Notes under the pieces: model-generated | The model's database searches: none | The model's input: only the letters and a program-made list of their open reading frames with translations | What the model was told of the DNA's origin: nothing | NCBI RefSeq assembly: GCF_021130785.1 | Contig: NC_060207.1 | Location: forward strand, 189,184,001-189,248,000 | Length of the DNA stretch: 64,000 bases | Direction: 5' to 3' | From: Homalodisca vitripennis | Taxonomy: Eukaryota; Arthropoda; Insecta; Hemiptera; Cicadellidae | Program-made: the position numbers and the translations under genes | In this document: piece after piece, positions 44,350 through 58,060 of the stretch | Position numbering within the stretch: the first letter of the stretch is position 1 | How the letters are laid out: every line of letters begins with the position of its first letter

Positions 44350-47240
44350 TTACTGATGTTCATGATGAATTATAGTTTCTGAATTTAGGCGATTATGAAT
44401 AAATATTAAACAGCTATAGATATACAATGATGGAATGGTCAATATTTTCATATCTCTAAAAATATCTTTACATGAATCTCTCTGATTCAAAAATAGCATG
44501 GTTCTAATATATCTCTTTTGAGCTTTAAAAACAGAGAAAATACCTGAACTACATCCCCACACTTGGATCCCATATTGTGCCAATGAACAAAAGCAAGCAT
44601 AATAAACTATGAGCCTAGTCTTAATATCAACCAGCTCTCTCAATGTGTACATTTGGTAGCAAGCTGAGCTCAGTTTTTTATTTAGCAGTTCTATGTGTGG
44701 TCTCCAAGAAAGATTCTTATCAATAACTAGCCCCAAAAACTTAGTGGTATTTACTGTAACAATCACTGAGTTCTTAAAATCTATATTAAAATTGGACATA
44801 GCCTTATTTTTGTACAGTCTGAAATTTTACAATTTGTGTCTTATCACTGTTTAATGCGAGCCCATTACAAGTAAACCATTTTTCTAAGTCTATTAGGGAA
44901 TTAATTATTTCTAATTTTAAATCTTGCTCCCTGTTTACATTTTACCAGAGATGTTGTGTCATCAGCATACAAAATCAGGTCATTTCTAATATTATGTGGC
45001 ATGTCATTTATAATGATAATGAACAACAAAGGGCCCAGAATGGACCCCTGTGGTACACCAGCACATATATTCACCCATGATGATATATTTTTTATGCCAT
45101 TATTGTTGATTAGCGTTCTTTGCTTTCTACCATGAAGAAAAGATTGAAACCATGCTAAAGAGTTGCCCAAAATCCCATAAAATTTTAGTTTACTAACAAG
45201 TAAGGAATGATTTACACAGTCAAAGGCCTTGGAGAGGTCACAGAATACACCAGCAGTACTCTGTGACCCATCCAAAAGCCCCAGGATCTGCTCAACCATA
45301 TTAGAGGCAGCCTCAACTGTACTATGGCCAGAGCGAAAACCATACTGACTTTTACACAGAAAACTATTACTCTCTAGGTAGTTACATAACTGTTTGTGTG
45401 CTATTTTTTCAAAGACTTTGGAGATACTGGATAGGATGGAGACTGGTCTGTAATTGTTTGGATCCTGTTTTTTCACCTTTTTAAAAACTGGTTTTACATC
45501 TGCATATTTCAGTTGGATGGGAAATTCACCAGACATGAATGATTGGTTAATAATCAAAGCCAGAGGATGTGAGATGTACATTGCAGTAGCTTTGAGCACT
45601 CCCACTGGGATCTCATCCCATGCTACAGACTTCGTGTCTCTCAGACTCATTATTGACACTATAAAACCTCTTGAGCACAAAACACACTTAAATACAAATG
45701 AGGCTTGTTTATTACAAGAAACGTTACTTAGTAGCTGAACAGCTGAATTGATCTGTGGTTTGGCACCAATATTCTTAGTTATAATTTACAAACATTGTAT
45801 TGAAATAATGTGCAATATGCTTAGCATCTGTATACATTTCATCTTGTACCTTGAGATTCATGCAGTCAGATTTTTTAATTGTATTCATACCTAATTCAGT
45901 TTTTATCACATTCCACACAGCTTTGCTTTTATTTTCAGAATCTTTGATATATTTACAATTATACATTCTTTTAGCAGCAGCACAAACTTTTTTAAAAATA
46001 TGTTTATAATCTTTTACATATATTTCTTAAAATTTACATCATTGCTATATTTTGCCATTTTGTGAAGAGCCCTTTTTTTCTTACTTGACACAATTATCCC
46101 ATTCGTAAACCCATTTCTTATTTTTAAATGCACTTTGGGAACCACATTTAAATTTGACAGATGTATAAGGAAAAGAAACTTCAAAACATGTCTTAAAAAC
46201 TATCTAGAAACCTATTAAAATTCTCTTGTGCTGTGCTAAACTCACAAAATTTCCATGAACTCTTACTAACAGAGCCTACCATACAAGCCATATTCTGAGT
46301 TGAAAAAATTCTTTTTCTTGTCGAAAAGTGTTGTGCTGACAAGTCATTTCTGTATTCAATAGACATCAACAAAGCCCTATGATCAGACATCCTAGTTCAA
46401 TATTTAACAACTTACTTTCATTAACTCTCTTATTAGTGGTAATGTTATCTATACAAGATCTAGATTCTTTCGTCACTCTGGTTGGCATTTTAAAATTATT
46501 TACAAAACCATATGCAGACAATAAATTAATAAACCTATTTCTTATATTGTAATTTCTACAGGACTCCAAAGTGTCAATATTGAAGTCTGACATAATATAG
46601 ATCTTCTTCCTTTTAGATTCCTTTTTTAAGTGCCCTAAATAGCTTCTCAAGTTTCAAGAGAAACTGATCCACATTGGAAAACATTTGTATTGTGGTAAAT
46701 GGAAACAATTATTAAATTCTCATGACAGGATCCAGAAACTTCAATGCATCAGCTCTCAAAAACAAAATCTTCTTTTAGAGATATCAACAGATCATCCCTA
46801 GCAGTGAAGTGCATGCCTTTTCTAACTAAAATACAAGAACCTCCCCTGATACCATTCTCTCTAATATAATGAGAAGCCAATTCAAAACATTCCAAAGAAT
46901 TTAATTTTGATATTTGAGTTTTGTTAAGCCAATGTTCGTTGAGAACTAATATTCTTACAGGAAATTTATTTACAAATATTTGTAATTCTGTTATTTTAGC
47001 CAAAGAAATAAGACCCTGTACATTATAATGCATTATCCAATTAGTTTTGTTCACAAAAGTATTCTCTAAAATTTCTAAATTATCAATATAGTTTTCGTAA
47101 CCATCAGCATTATAAATCTTGTCTACAGCATCCACTGATAATGTACAACATTCCGTTAATTTTTCCTTGTACACATAGTTACATCCTCCACTTATGTTAT
47201 AACCATTGTTATTTGTCACTTTTGTATTAAAGGAGGCCAA
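44350..47240 (-). pseudogene. CR1 ORF2: endonuclease and reverse transcriptase, broken
   Basis: The endonuclease (46366-47240) shows NWIMHYNVQGL, VLNEHWL, IRGGSCILVRKG, KKIYIMSDFNID, IDNITTN and SDHRALLMS, in APE-like order. The linker and RT follow (44901-45966): DEIPVGVLKATA, KKQDPNNYRPVSILSSISKV, QYGFRSGHSTVEA, GVFCDLSKAFDCVNH, GVPQGSILGPLLF and LILYADDTT, so the YADD catalytic loop is intact. The post-RT region (44350-44799) reads TTKFLGLVIDKNLSWRPHI and SSGIFSVFKAQKRYIRTML. Breaks occur near 46650-46749, 46180, 45700-45780 and 44800-44900. Confidence 0.88.
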
Positions 47241-47390
47241 ACACTTGAGTTTAGAGTGTAGGTTTCTTGGTTATTGCTGACGCTAGAGAATCTTCCTAAA
47301 GATGCCTCTTCCTCCTCTTCTTCCGCAACTAGTAGCTCTGGGCTTGATGTAAGGTCCGTGACACCAGCAGCAATGGTAGAGTTGATGGTC

Positions 47391-49053
47391 TCATTGTGGC
47401 AGCATACTGTGATCTGTGTTGCTGTGATCTTCTACTCGTGCTGAAGGTGGCAGTAATCCTTTCGTCTGGTCATTGTCTGTGCCCTGGGACAAGGGCAGTT
47501 CCGGTTCAGTTATTTTGATCAGTTCCTCACAGATTCTCTTTGCAAGCCAATCTTTTCCCATTTGATTCAAATGTCTTCCATGCCTTGTGTGGAAAAGTCT
47601 ATCTGCTTTACTAATCTTGACCAGAGAAACATTAGGAAATTTTTTACTTAAATTCTCAAGTGCGGTATTTGATTTTATGACTTCTTTATTAACACAGGAC
47701 CATCCCTTTAAATCATGCCTAAAAGGTAAATCTAGTAGTATTATTCTGGTATCACTGTATTTTTTCAATGTTTCGCAAATTGGACCGAGTGCTCTCTCAG
47801 CCTCATTATGAGCCACATCATTTGACCCACATGCTATTACTAGAACATCCTCAGAATCTAATTCCTCCCTATCAATGTTATCATAATTTAATATCTGCCC
47901 AGCCAAACCCCCAGGCCTAACGAAACCAACGGCCTCGATTGATTTTGATTGTTTTGTTTCAAGTGAAAAGCTAAGTTGCGCCCCATGGCTATCAGCACAT
48001 ACAAGCATTTTTTGTTTTCTTGTGCTATTGACGGTTTTGTACTTGTGGAGAGGTTTTTCTTGTACTGAGTTAGCTTTCTTTAGGTTTGAACGCTGGATGA
48101 CATTTGAGGTGTTTACACTGTTACAGTCCTGTTCAACAGACTTGTCAAATACAAAAATCATTTGTAACACATCATAAGGATTTTTTGAAGTAAAGTCAGG
48201 TTCTATTATTTTCTTATTTGTGTGGTGATAATTGCGTGGCTTACGATCGCAAATTGTAGAAACTTTCTGCCATTTGTTAGCAACAGGGAGGGTTTGCTGT
48301 TTGGGACTACCCTCAAGAGGAGGGGAAGAATGTAGGTATGAGGATTTTCCCGCAGTTTTTATTGTATTGGTTTTTTTCTTGATAACCTAGATTATTGTCA
48401 TTTTCTAAGATTTTAATATGCTTTCTAGGGTCCTTATAGTGTCTATCATTTTTGTAGTCTCTTGTTGCATAGATCCTGCATCTGTCACATTTTTCTGGTG
48501 TCATCTCTCTTTGAGTGATTTTGTCCTTGGCCTGGTCTTCTACCATCAAGATAAGGGTTTCTTTACCTTCTTTTTCATTTTTCAGTTTCTTCTCTAAATA
48601 TTCTATTCTGCTCAGTAGTTCAATTTCTTTTTCCTTAGATGATGTTTTCTGTAATTCAATAGTTTTCCTCATTTTCTTTTTAACTTATCTTCAAGCTCCA
48701 ATATGTGAAGAGAACTTCTGTTCCTTTGCTGCATGTAGTTTCTTGTCTTAATTCATCATTTTCATGTAGAATAGATCTGTTAATCTTGTCAGCGAGAGAG
48801 GAACCATTTAACTTGTGGAAATGTTCTTCATTGTTTTCCTTTATTACAGCTGTTTCTAATTCCTTTATTTCCAGGTTATTCTCACAATCTAAACATTTCC
48901 ACTCTCCCAAGAAATTTCTTTTTCAAAATTTTTCACTTCAGATGAGCTCAAATTTACACATTTTAAGTGAAACCATTTACTGCACAGTCCAGTAAATAAA
49001 ATAGCAGAAAACCTCACACTTCTACCGCACACTCCACAAGGATATTTTGCCAT
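47391..49053 (-). pseudogene. CR1 ORF1: PHD-like finger plus SGNH esterase, broken
   Basis: The ATG at 49053 opens PCGVCGRSVRFS...CSKWFHLKCVNLSS, a PHD-type Cys/His pattern. After a frameshift, WKCLDCENN supplies the last Cys pair (about 48880-48900). A coiled coil (EIELLSRIEYLEKKLKNEKE) precedes an SGNH/GDSL hydrolase domain (47391-48170) with MLVCADSHGAQL (nucleophile Ser in DSHG, block I), VIACGSNDVAHNE (GxND block III), and DRLFHTRHGRHLNQMGKDWL (catalytic H near the end). Frameshifts or stops near 48910, 48690 and 48290 interrupt it. PHD plus esterase in ORF1 is known from CR1 and L2-like LINEs. Confidence 0.85.
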
Positions 49054-49324
49054 AATGTATCTTAAATCAATGTTGCTTCTTTAAAAAAGTTAATCCAACA
49101 AACTGTCCTCTCATTTAACTCAGAACTGTATATTATAAATTTAAACCAGATTATAACCACCTTTGGTCAAGTGCACAAATCAATATAAATTAATTCAACA
49201 AACAGCATTAACAAAAGCTGTGAAGAAGACAGCAGATAAGAAAAATAAAACAGGCCCTATTTGTGTTGTAAACAAATAAAACACCAAGAACAAGTCAATA
49301 ATTGTCATTAAATATGTGCAAAAA

Positions 49325-49420
49325 GATTGTCCCACTGCCAGGATTTGAACCAGGTACCCTGGAGTGCAGTGTCTGCTTCTTAACCCACTAAGCCACTCAG
49401 TCATTGAACTTTGTACACAA
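49325..49420 (-). mobile_element. tRNA-derived SINE
   Basis: On the - strand, TGGCTTAGTGGG (A-box-like, 49384-49395) and GGTTCAAATCC (B box, 49341-49351) are separated as in Pol III promoters. The predicted arms do not fold into a cloverleaf with a proper acceptor stem. It lies between the LINE's 5' end and the NUBP2 3' end. Confidence 0.65.
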
Positions 49421-49439
49421 TAAACAGACACTTGGGCCA

Positions 49440-49980
49440 ATGGTACAGGTTAGAACAGAGTGATAAGGCCCTTTCTACCTGCTTCTGCTGTAAATCCCCA
49501 GACCTGGTTTATCTTTTATATTGAAAAATGAACTGTCAAAAAATAAGCTGTGTTTTGTTTACTGTTGTGAATAATAGTCTATGAGGTAAACAAAAACTTT
49601 ATGTAAATTCTGATGGAAGCTTCTTTTGATGTAAATATTCCAACATTTACTTCTATTTTTAGGTTATCCTGATGTTACTAGCTTTTCATATTAAATTTTA
49701 AAGCTTTAAATTTAATAAAAACTTAAGATTAATTGATTAAATATTAAATACTGGCATTATATTGAATGTTACCACATATTCACTGGAAAAAAACACTGTA
49801 GTATTACTAATTTTCCACAAAACAATTACCACAGTACACAGAGACAACACAGAGACAACCACCTACAAAAAACACTTATGAAAAATATAAACAAGGTGGA
49901 ATTTCCTTACTGTACATTACATATCTCAAAAACAGGATGAAATAACTGTAATGCAGGTTATGTTCTTAAAAAATATAAAT
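49440..49980. other. Spacer between LINE/SINE and NUBP2 3' end
   Basis: AT-rich. No gene is recognised. Confidence 0.45.
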
Positions 49981-49986
49981 TTTATT
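49981..49986 (-). terminator. Polyadenylation signal of NUBP2
   Basis: TTTATT on the + strand gives AATAAA on the NUBP2 strand, 40 bases past its stop codon. It is the nearest canonical signal. Confidence 0.65.
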
Positions 49987-50025
49987 TAGTAAATATGCTT
50001 TTATTTACAACTGAACTATGCTACT

Positions 50026-50250
50026 TTAAGTTGAAACAAGGGGCTTATCTGAGCTTCCATTCTTCTCAACTATTGACTTTACAAGAGTTTTAAAAACTTG
50101 AGCTGTAACAGAGGTAGGATTGTGTCCTAACTCGCTCTTCACTGGAACAGATGTCACTTTTGGATCTATTGGTATCCTCCCAAGAAATGGAACTTTGGAC
50201 ATCTCTGCTAAAGACGACCCACCACCACTGGAGAAGATGTTTGTACACTC
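50026..50250 (-). CDS. NUBP2 exon 5
   Basis: It begins [20 protein letters not shown] after GTTTTAG and runs through [20 protein letters not shown] to TAA at 50026-50028. Confidence 0.95.
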   Translation of the reverse strand, partial: ECTNIFSSGGGSSLAEMSKVPFLGRIPIDPKVTSVPVKSELGHNPTSVTAQVFKTLVKSIVEKNGSSDKPLVST

Positions 50251-53200
50251 CTAAAACAACCCAATTTCATTTAATTTCTTCATAATGTTGAAGTTAAGCA
50301 ATTATCATTTATACATTAATCACATATATTTTGAACTGTTCACATTATGTTCAATCATTCAATTTTACATATATACGATATTAGATTTAAAAAATTAATG
50401 TCACAATAAAATAATGACAGTTAATTCCTAATATCTTGAAATTTTTGTTAATGCTTATTCTATTTCCTTAAGAAAATCTTAAATATAGCTTAAAAGATTA
50501 GGGTATCAATCAAAAGTAACTTGAAGCCAATTTATCAAATTGAACAAACAAATTAATTGTTTTTGTGTATCTTGTGATATAATACGGCAATTTTTGTCTG
50601 TGAGAGCAGTTTAGTTGGTATCAGCCTTCGGATAACAAAGGTATGACTGTTGATCAATAGTCAATACTTAATAGTTGAATGTTAAGATTGTGTGATTGAA
50701 ACTACTTGTTTATTGTGTTATTTATTATTTTTATTTTTCAAATGTGAGTAAAAGTTTTAAAGAAAAATCGCTATTGATTGAAAATAAGAATGGTAGAATG
50801 CAAGAAGAGTCTCAATTCACACTTTGGATAATATACTGATATAAATATAGTTTATATAAATATTAAATTTTGTCACAATCTGACTGTCTTGACATTTCTT
50901 ACCTTCAAAATTGAACAGGTGTCCAAATCTTTCAGTCAGTACAATTATCAATTTTGTTGAACATTTTAGATGACTACAGTAAATACAATATTAATCATCT
51001 ATAAAGGCATCAGTATGAAGCTAAATAAATAAGTCCATGTGCAGTGTTGTGCCAAAGGAGCGATGTAATGGCATTGCGTTGAAATTATATACTTTTCGGA
51101 AATGCTTCATACATTGAGACCCTTCTCATGTTCTTAGATATACTGATAAAAAAATTAATACTTACTGAACAATGCGGGCAAACAAATCCACTCATATTTT
51201 CCAACACACCGAGAACAGGAATGCCTGTCTTCCGGCAGAAGGTTAATTCTTTCCTGACATCTTCTATAGCTACTGCTTGTGGGGTTGTAACAAGAATGGC
51301 TCCTTCACAGCCGTAATTCCTTAACAAGCAACCAATTACATGCTATTTATTTACATAGTGAAAAATAGTCTAGAATATTTAAATTATTGACGTGTAATGT
51401 CTTTTCCAGATTGTAATATATACATATATCTTTAAAATGCGATACTTGATTGTGCCCCATCAATTACAAATGTTATTAAATTCTTTTGCCTTAGGTAAGG
51501 TTAACTGACAATAAGAATATTTATTAGCAATGTAGTCAGATCTACTGTTAAGTCACAACAGTGTAAGTTTAGTTATAGAGAAGTCATAAAATAGCTTCTA
51601 TTTTACTGATAACATATAGAAAGAGGAATTTAGAAAAACTAAGAGAGTATTTCTAGGTCAATAGATATACTATTTGGTGTATTTAAAATATGAGGGGATG
51701 CCCCCAAAGGGGGGTAGGGGGTGCTTATCAAGGATGTTTCAAGTCAGACAAAAATATAAAATATAAAATTTTTTATTAAAACAAAAGTTTTAGTCAGTTC
51801 ACTGGGCAAAATTATTTGAGTAAGTGACACACTATATATATATTTAAAAATTATTGAAATAATTTTTATTGCGCATATATAATCACAGAAAGTTCGTTTG
51901 TCTAAATTGAATACCACAAAACACTCTATATGTTGTACACTAAACCTCCAATTAACCAAACCCAAGATCAACCGAAATGGTTCCATGAATGTGTATAAAT
52001 AACCAAGCAAAATGGTCAATATTTAATAGCAGAACAATGCAATCCTCATCGCTGTAGCGACTGGCTGAGCAAATAACGTGTCCTTAAGATAATTCACCCT
52101 CCCCCCCTCAACAACTGCAGCTGTGTTAAGCCCCAACCTGTTTAAGACAAACATAGTTGCATCCATGATTTTTTTTTTTAACTACAACATATTTACTAGG
52201 TTTTGAAGCTTAGCAATTTTCCGGGTTAAGATCTCCGTGCCTCTATTTTTTTATGGTATTTTATACTTCCTAAACCATCCAATGTGTCAGCACCCCCAAA
52301 ATAATTTTCTATAAACGCCACTGATTGAAACACTACAGCTCACCTTAGATTTTCCATGACAGTAATGTGTTCGTCTGATGTGCCAGGAGGAGTATCAATA
52401 ACAAGGTAATCAATATCTTGCCAGTACACATCATTTAAGAACTGCCTGATCATTCCTGAAAAATAATGTGCACTTTAGCACGAACATGATGAGCTATTCA
52501 GGTGTGAATATTTATTGCCATTTTATTTAGCAGTGATTGTGAAGAAATGGAAACTGTGGTGCTAGCATGTAGTGATGGTTTCACCCCACCAGAAATGATT
52601 CAATCATCGATGATACACACCCACACAGTGTTGTAATGTTAAACCGGCATTACATCTACACAACAATTTAATGTTTATGTTATACTTGTCACATATGCAA
52701 CGCATTTCAGTTCCATTAGTACATAATTATTCTAGTTATGTACTTTTCATAAAATAAATGAACTTTGACAATTTCTCCATATCTTATAAAAATTAAATTT
52801 GGAATGATGGGTCAGCTGGTCATCATCCATCGCTACCAAGAGTTGCTATGTATTGAAAAACTACCTACAAATAGATTACACAATAGTTGTAAAGTCTGCA
52901 CTTGCTGACGACTCAAGAACACACACTGAGTCACATTCAGCCAGTACTCCACTAAGTAGTAATGGAAATTACAGTCAAATTAGAAAGCACATAATGAAAA
53001 AAATTTTAATCTAGGTTAAAATAATAATGTTACACAGGTATAAAAATTAAACTTAACGATGGTGCAACATTCATAGTGAACATTTTAAGAAATATAAGTA
53101 TTTTACTTTTACCAGATCTAACTTGAAATTTACATACAAGTAAAAAAATATAAATAAAAAAAACTTATATTTCACAGTTTGGTAACATGGGCAATACATA

Positions 53201-56200
53201 AAAATCACAGGTATTGTAAGAATTTGAAGTTTTAACCCTTTTACTGCCGACGTGCGCGATTGCGCACGCTGCCGTTTGTGCGAAAATCGCCAACGTGCGC
53301 TATAAAAGCCGTCTCGTATTTGTTTTATACTGGTTTTCAATGTTGTCCAAATGCATCGAAATTCAGCTGTGTTATTCATTACTATATGGACAACACACAG
53401 AAAACAGGTTTTATAATCTATGGAAGCCATTTTTGTTACTGAACTTCTTTGGTTATAACTCGAGTTTGGTTTGATGAGGTTATGGTCGATCTCATTAGTT
53501 GTGAGTTCCACTTGTGTTGTTTCGTGTTTTACACTTTATTTGACATTTATATTTGTAAATCTACATATTTTTACGATTAATAAAATGAGTACTGGAGGGA
53601 AGAGGAAGAGAACCAGGACTGTCTGCAAAAACTGTAAAAAAGGTGTTCATCCCACAAGTTTTGGGGAACACAAGTGCTAATCAGCAGGCCTATGAACCTA
53701 AAAATGTATATATATTTTTGTAAATATTGATCAAAGTGTCTTTTAACTTTAATTTTCTATTATGTATTATATTTTCATATCAATGGACAGTGATTTATGT
53801 ATTATAAAGTGATTTATGTATTATAAAGCGATATAGTGTAAAGTTATGTATCAATAAACGTGTTATCTTGAAATTCGAGGATATTGCACCAATTTCAAAA
53901 ATTCATCACAGCTTCAGTATTTTTCAAGGTATGTTCCTAAAACTTTTTGGGAATGTTTATATATAATTACTATACAATAAAAAATTATAATTATGGTGGT
54001 GGTTTAATATTTAAATATAGTTGTTAAAGTGCAAACTCAAAAAATAATTTTTATTTATTTAAAATTTTTGTTTCATGACATAATATATATATTTTTTAAG
54101 GACAGAAAATGTTTAAATTATTTTTTGTAGCAAATTACAACTTATAAGGAAAAAAACAAGATAAAGTTTATCAATTTATGATAAAAAAATAATGAATCCA
54201 TGATTTTTTTAAAAAATCATTACATTTTAGTCAATTTCAGCCCGGCATTTTTCAACAAACTAAAAAAAAGGTGTCCGGCAGTAAAAAGGGTTAAAGAAGT
54301 GAATTGTGAAATGACAAATGTAATTTTCTCAATGTAATATTCACAATAACCCACTTGTAATTTTACATAGTTTGCAGTGTTGATAATTGTATTAAACTAG
54401 CACAATCTTGAGTATTATTTTTGTGTATGTTGTTTGTAATATTTCAGTAACTTGATTAAGAATCAATCTAAACTGAACCAACAGAAACTGGTACTAAAAG
54501 CACTTTTAGCCAAAGAACCATTTAACCTAAACAGTTTTTAATGTATGGCTGGACATCTACAGTAGTTGTAAGGTTATTCAAGTTTATATTCTAATAAAAT
54601 TAGGACATTATACAATCATAACAGTTATAATGAATTGTTGTTTGCTTAGTAGAAACTACATGGTCTAATCAAATGTCCATTAGTACTCCATATTCTACTT
54701 CCTCAGATCATTCAACAATAAGACATTTTATTTTTTATAATAAAAAAGATTGGAAAACATCAATAACTGAAAAGTTTGATTTAACATTAAGTTTTGATAA
54801 CATTTAATCAAGGAGTTAGTAAATATTTAACTACATTTATTTAACTCTAATACATTTAACTAATTTTGATAAAAAGCAATTGAATCAATTTTAAGACAAC
54901 AAAATTGTTTACAATCATTAATTAATTCATTAATGTTTCGTGTTGAAGAAAGATGGAAGAAAAACACAATACTCAGTATTACAAAATTTGACACTTTATG
55001 AAGTATATTAACAAACCCAATAATAAAATATATTCTCTTAACCTGCAATAGATTTTATAATTATTTAAAAACAAAATCAAATCACAGAAGTAATAAATGA
55101 GTTTTTCAAATCTGACTGTCTCACCTGTTTTCTTTGGTCCACGCCATACTACACTATCATTTCTAGACTTTAGTAAAAATCCAATAGACATAACTGCAAG
55201 TTTTTGGTCAGAATCTAAATATACTGGCACCCATCCTTCACTGCACTGATGAACTTCTTGGTTCTCCAAGCCAAGAAGATAGGGAATACTGGGGCCACAT
55301 AAATCCACATCTAGTATTCCAACCTGGAATAAACAATCAAACACCGTAAAAATGTTATTCATACACATAGCATCAGTCTCTGGAATTGAGTAGAATACAA
55401 AAAGCTTATGTATCATAAATCCATCTTCAGTTCTCTTTATTTTTCAACGAGTTTCAGGGCTAAAACATAACCCCAAATAAACCGCACGACCACTTTCTGC
55501 AGGACAAATAATCAATTGAAGCTCTGAATTTCACTAGTAAGTTCACACAGAATTATGCCATATTTCATCCTGACTCACAAATATCCTTGAGAGTTTCACG
55601 AGAGGAGAAATTTAAAAGGCAACGTTGGAAAAAATCATAGAATTCTTTTTTTTTCACATAAATATAAACACACACACACATAATTTTCACAATAATTCAA
55701 ATAAAGACTGTTCTTTCTAATAAAGTAGTTTTAGGTCAAAGTTAAACTGTTAAAAAAATAGTGGCCTCTGGATAATACCACAGTACCTATAGGCTATTAG
55801 TCTCATGAAAAAGAATAAAAATCTTATCTGTATCTTAAACTACTCAGGTCACATATGTTGGTCTTATGAAAAAGAACAAAAACTTACCTGACCTAACCAC
55901 TTGCTGTCATGCATGCGCTCCAACCTACCCTGCCCAAGTGCCAACTGCCCTAATAAAAAATAAACCAACCTAATAAGTCACACAAGAGATAAAAAAATAT
56001 AGTAGGGTGGTAAACCCTTGGGTAGGGCATTTGGCACTTAGATAAGGCAATTAGCGGCCACTAACACAATCGGAATATTATCAAACATCTATAATATCAA
56101 ATACGACATTTGACCTATAGATATTCATAAATAATCATTGCCAGCTTTTTTTATTTAGATTAGTGACATCATTACCAGATGTTGGTATTTCGTTTATGTA

Positions 56201-58019
56201 GAAGAAGGCTAGTGCCAACAATAAAAAAAAATGGTGATGAATATGCATTGGCTCAAAATGTTTATTATAAACACTGAACAATATCTTAAATGGCTCCAAA
56301 AAAAGAGTTAGCTCCTAAAATCCAGAGTATTCTGTTTGTGTAGTGAGGAGTGCCAAACTAGAATTAAAGGTGGAAATCAGATAAAAGTCAGAACAAACAC
56401 GATGTTGTAAAAAAACGCACTTAAGAAGAAATTTTTTGAACATTCTAAATTTGGTATTATAAATATACCAAAATCATTGTACTATTTTAGTTTAAATCAA
56501 ACAAATTATGACATTCTAATTAATGAATTTAGTTTTTATGGCAACAGTACCTGCAGAAATACTATTTCAGATTGGCTAAAGTAATCGTAAGTACAACGCT
56601 GCACAAACAAACTTTAAGTAAAGTTTAGTAATTTTATGTAATCTTAAACAACTACATTTCTTTTACATATAAAAGTATAGCTTCTCTATTATTAACATTT
56701 TTAAAGCCTAAAATGTAATTCAGCTCGACATCATTGTTCAAAATTTATTCAAAGTAAAAACGTGTTTGGAAATAAATTCAAGATTAAAATCGTGTATTTC
56801 ATTATTGACTAATGGCAGCAAGAGCAGTGACGTACTTGTCTTTTTTTCCACAAGCATTCACGTTTATCCTTGAAAATACATATGGTAAATAAGTGTTATT
56901 GTTTCGTTGTTATATTAATTATATTTTAATTTGTAAATGTATAATGTATATTAATATTTATACATTAATTTCTAAGATTGAAAACTAGTCAAACCATATT
57001 TTTCTTTGAAATATCTATTACGTTATTTGGACCCATTTTGCCTTCAGTCCTTTGAATGGTCTAAAATATTGATCATTCCATATCTTTCGATAAGCTAATC
57101 ATCATCCGAATGTGTTGGTGGCAGCTTATTATATTGCAACCCAATTAGCCCTTGGATAAGTAAGTTTTACCACAAATGTGAGCCAAGTGGTTCAATTTGG
57201 TAAGTGTTTTCAGAGTTTCCTTACCACTAAACTTGAGGTTACTGAAGTCTTTCCTCAGTTTTATTCAATACATATTGTGGGTAGACTTTAATAAGTAGCC
57301 AACACTTATTATTCTATTGCTATTATCAAATGGTTCGGTTGTTTTTATTCGAAGGATAATTCGATATTACAATAATTTATTTAACTTATCACATGATTAC
57401 AACTTATTAGTTATTGTAATTTTAATGTAAACAATAAACAACAAGAAGTAACTTAATATTCTAAGAATTTGAAAATGGCAGTGAATATGAGGAAAATATG
57501 TAAGATATTTCTCACAAGTGACGAGATTTGTTTAAGTAGCTTCAACATGTAGGTTTGGCTCCTAGTAATATATGGGAAGAATTCTTTCCTCCATTTCACA
57601 CTAACGCATTTACTTATTGATATCAAGCTGGGCAAGTTATAAATATTGTAAGGTTTCTTTGATATTTAAGTCTAGGCCATAGTTGGTTTTGTTGTTTAGT
57701 GATATTATTATAGAATTTTTGGTTTAGGGTACAATAAGCAGACCCGGTTTTTTTATATCGAAATTGGCAAACGATATTACTTAATCATAACCATTGATAT
57801 AACCAATTGATACTGATTAATTATTTTGAACAATTAACTTAATCTATATCAACAGCTGTAAACACTTTCAAATAATACACGTAATCGTATTATATTTATA
57901 TATATATATATATATATTATGTTGTATATATTTAACAATAATTATTATTACACGTAATAATATATAATTACATGTGTATAATTATTTATGAGTTTTAATA
58001 TGTATATAGGAAAACTATA

Positions 58020-58060
<41 letters not shown>

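Larger units (their letters stand above)
43882..49090 (-). mobile_element. CR1-type LINE, full-length but defective
   Basis: About 5.2 kb on the - strand with the two-ORF structure of CR1-like elements. ORF1 has a PHD-like finger, coiled coil and SGNH esterase. ORF2 has an endonuclease and RT. The 3' UTR runs into the AT repeat at 43825-43881 and the 5' end is near 49053-49110. No target duplication was identified. It sits in the ~12 kb interval between the converging ZNF106-like and NUBP2 genes. Confidence 0.88.

Noticed and set aside
49335..49415. Possible tRNA gene (B box GGTTCAAATCC)
   Set aside because: No paired acceptor stem or plausible anticodon arm could be drawn. Better read as a SINE.
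51665..52330. Possible transposon in NUBP2 intron 3
   Set aside because: GC-richer patches (GGGGGTAGGGGGTGC) but no inverted repeat or coding motif found.
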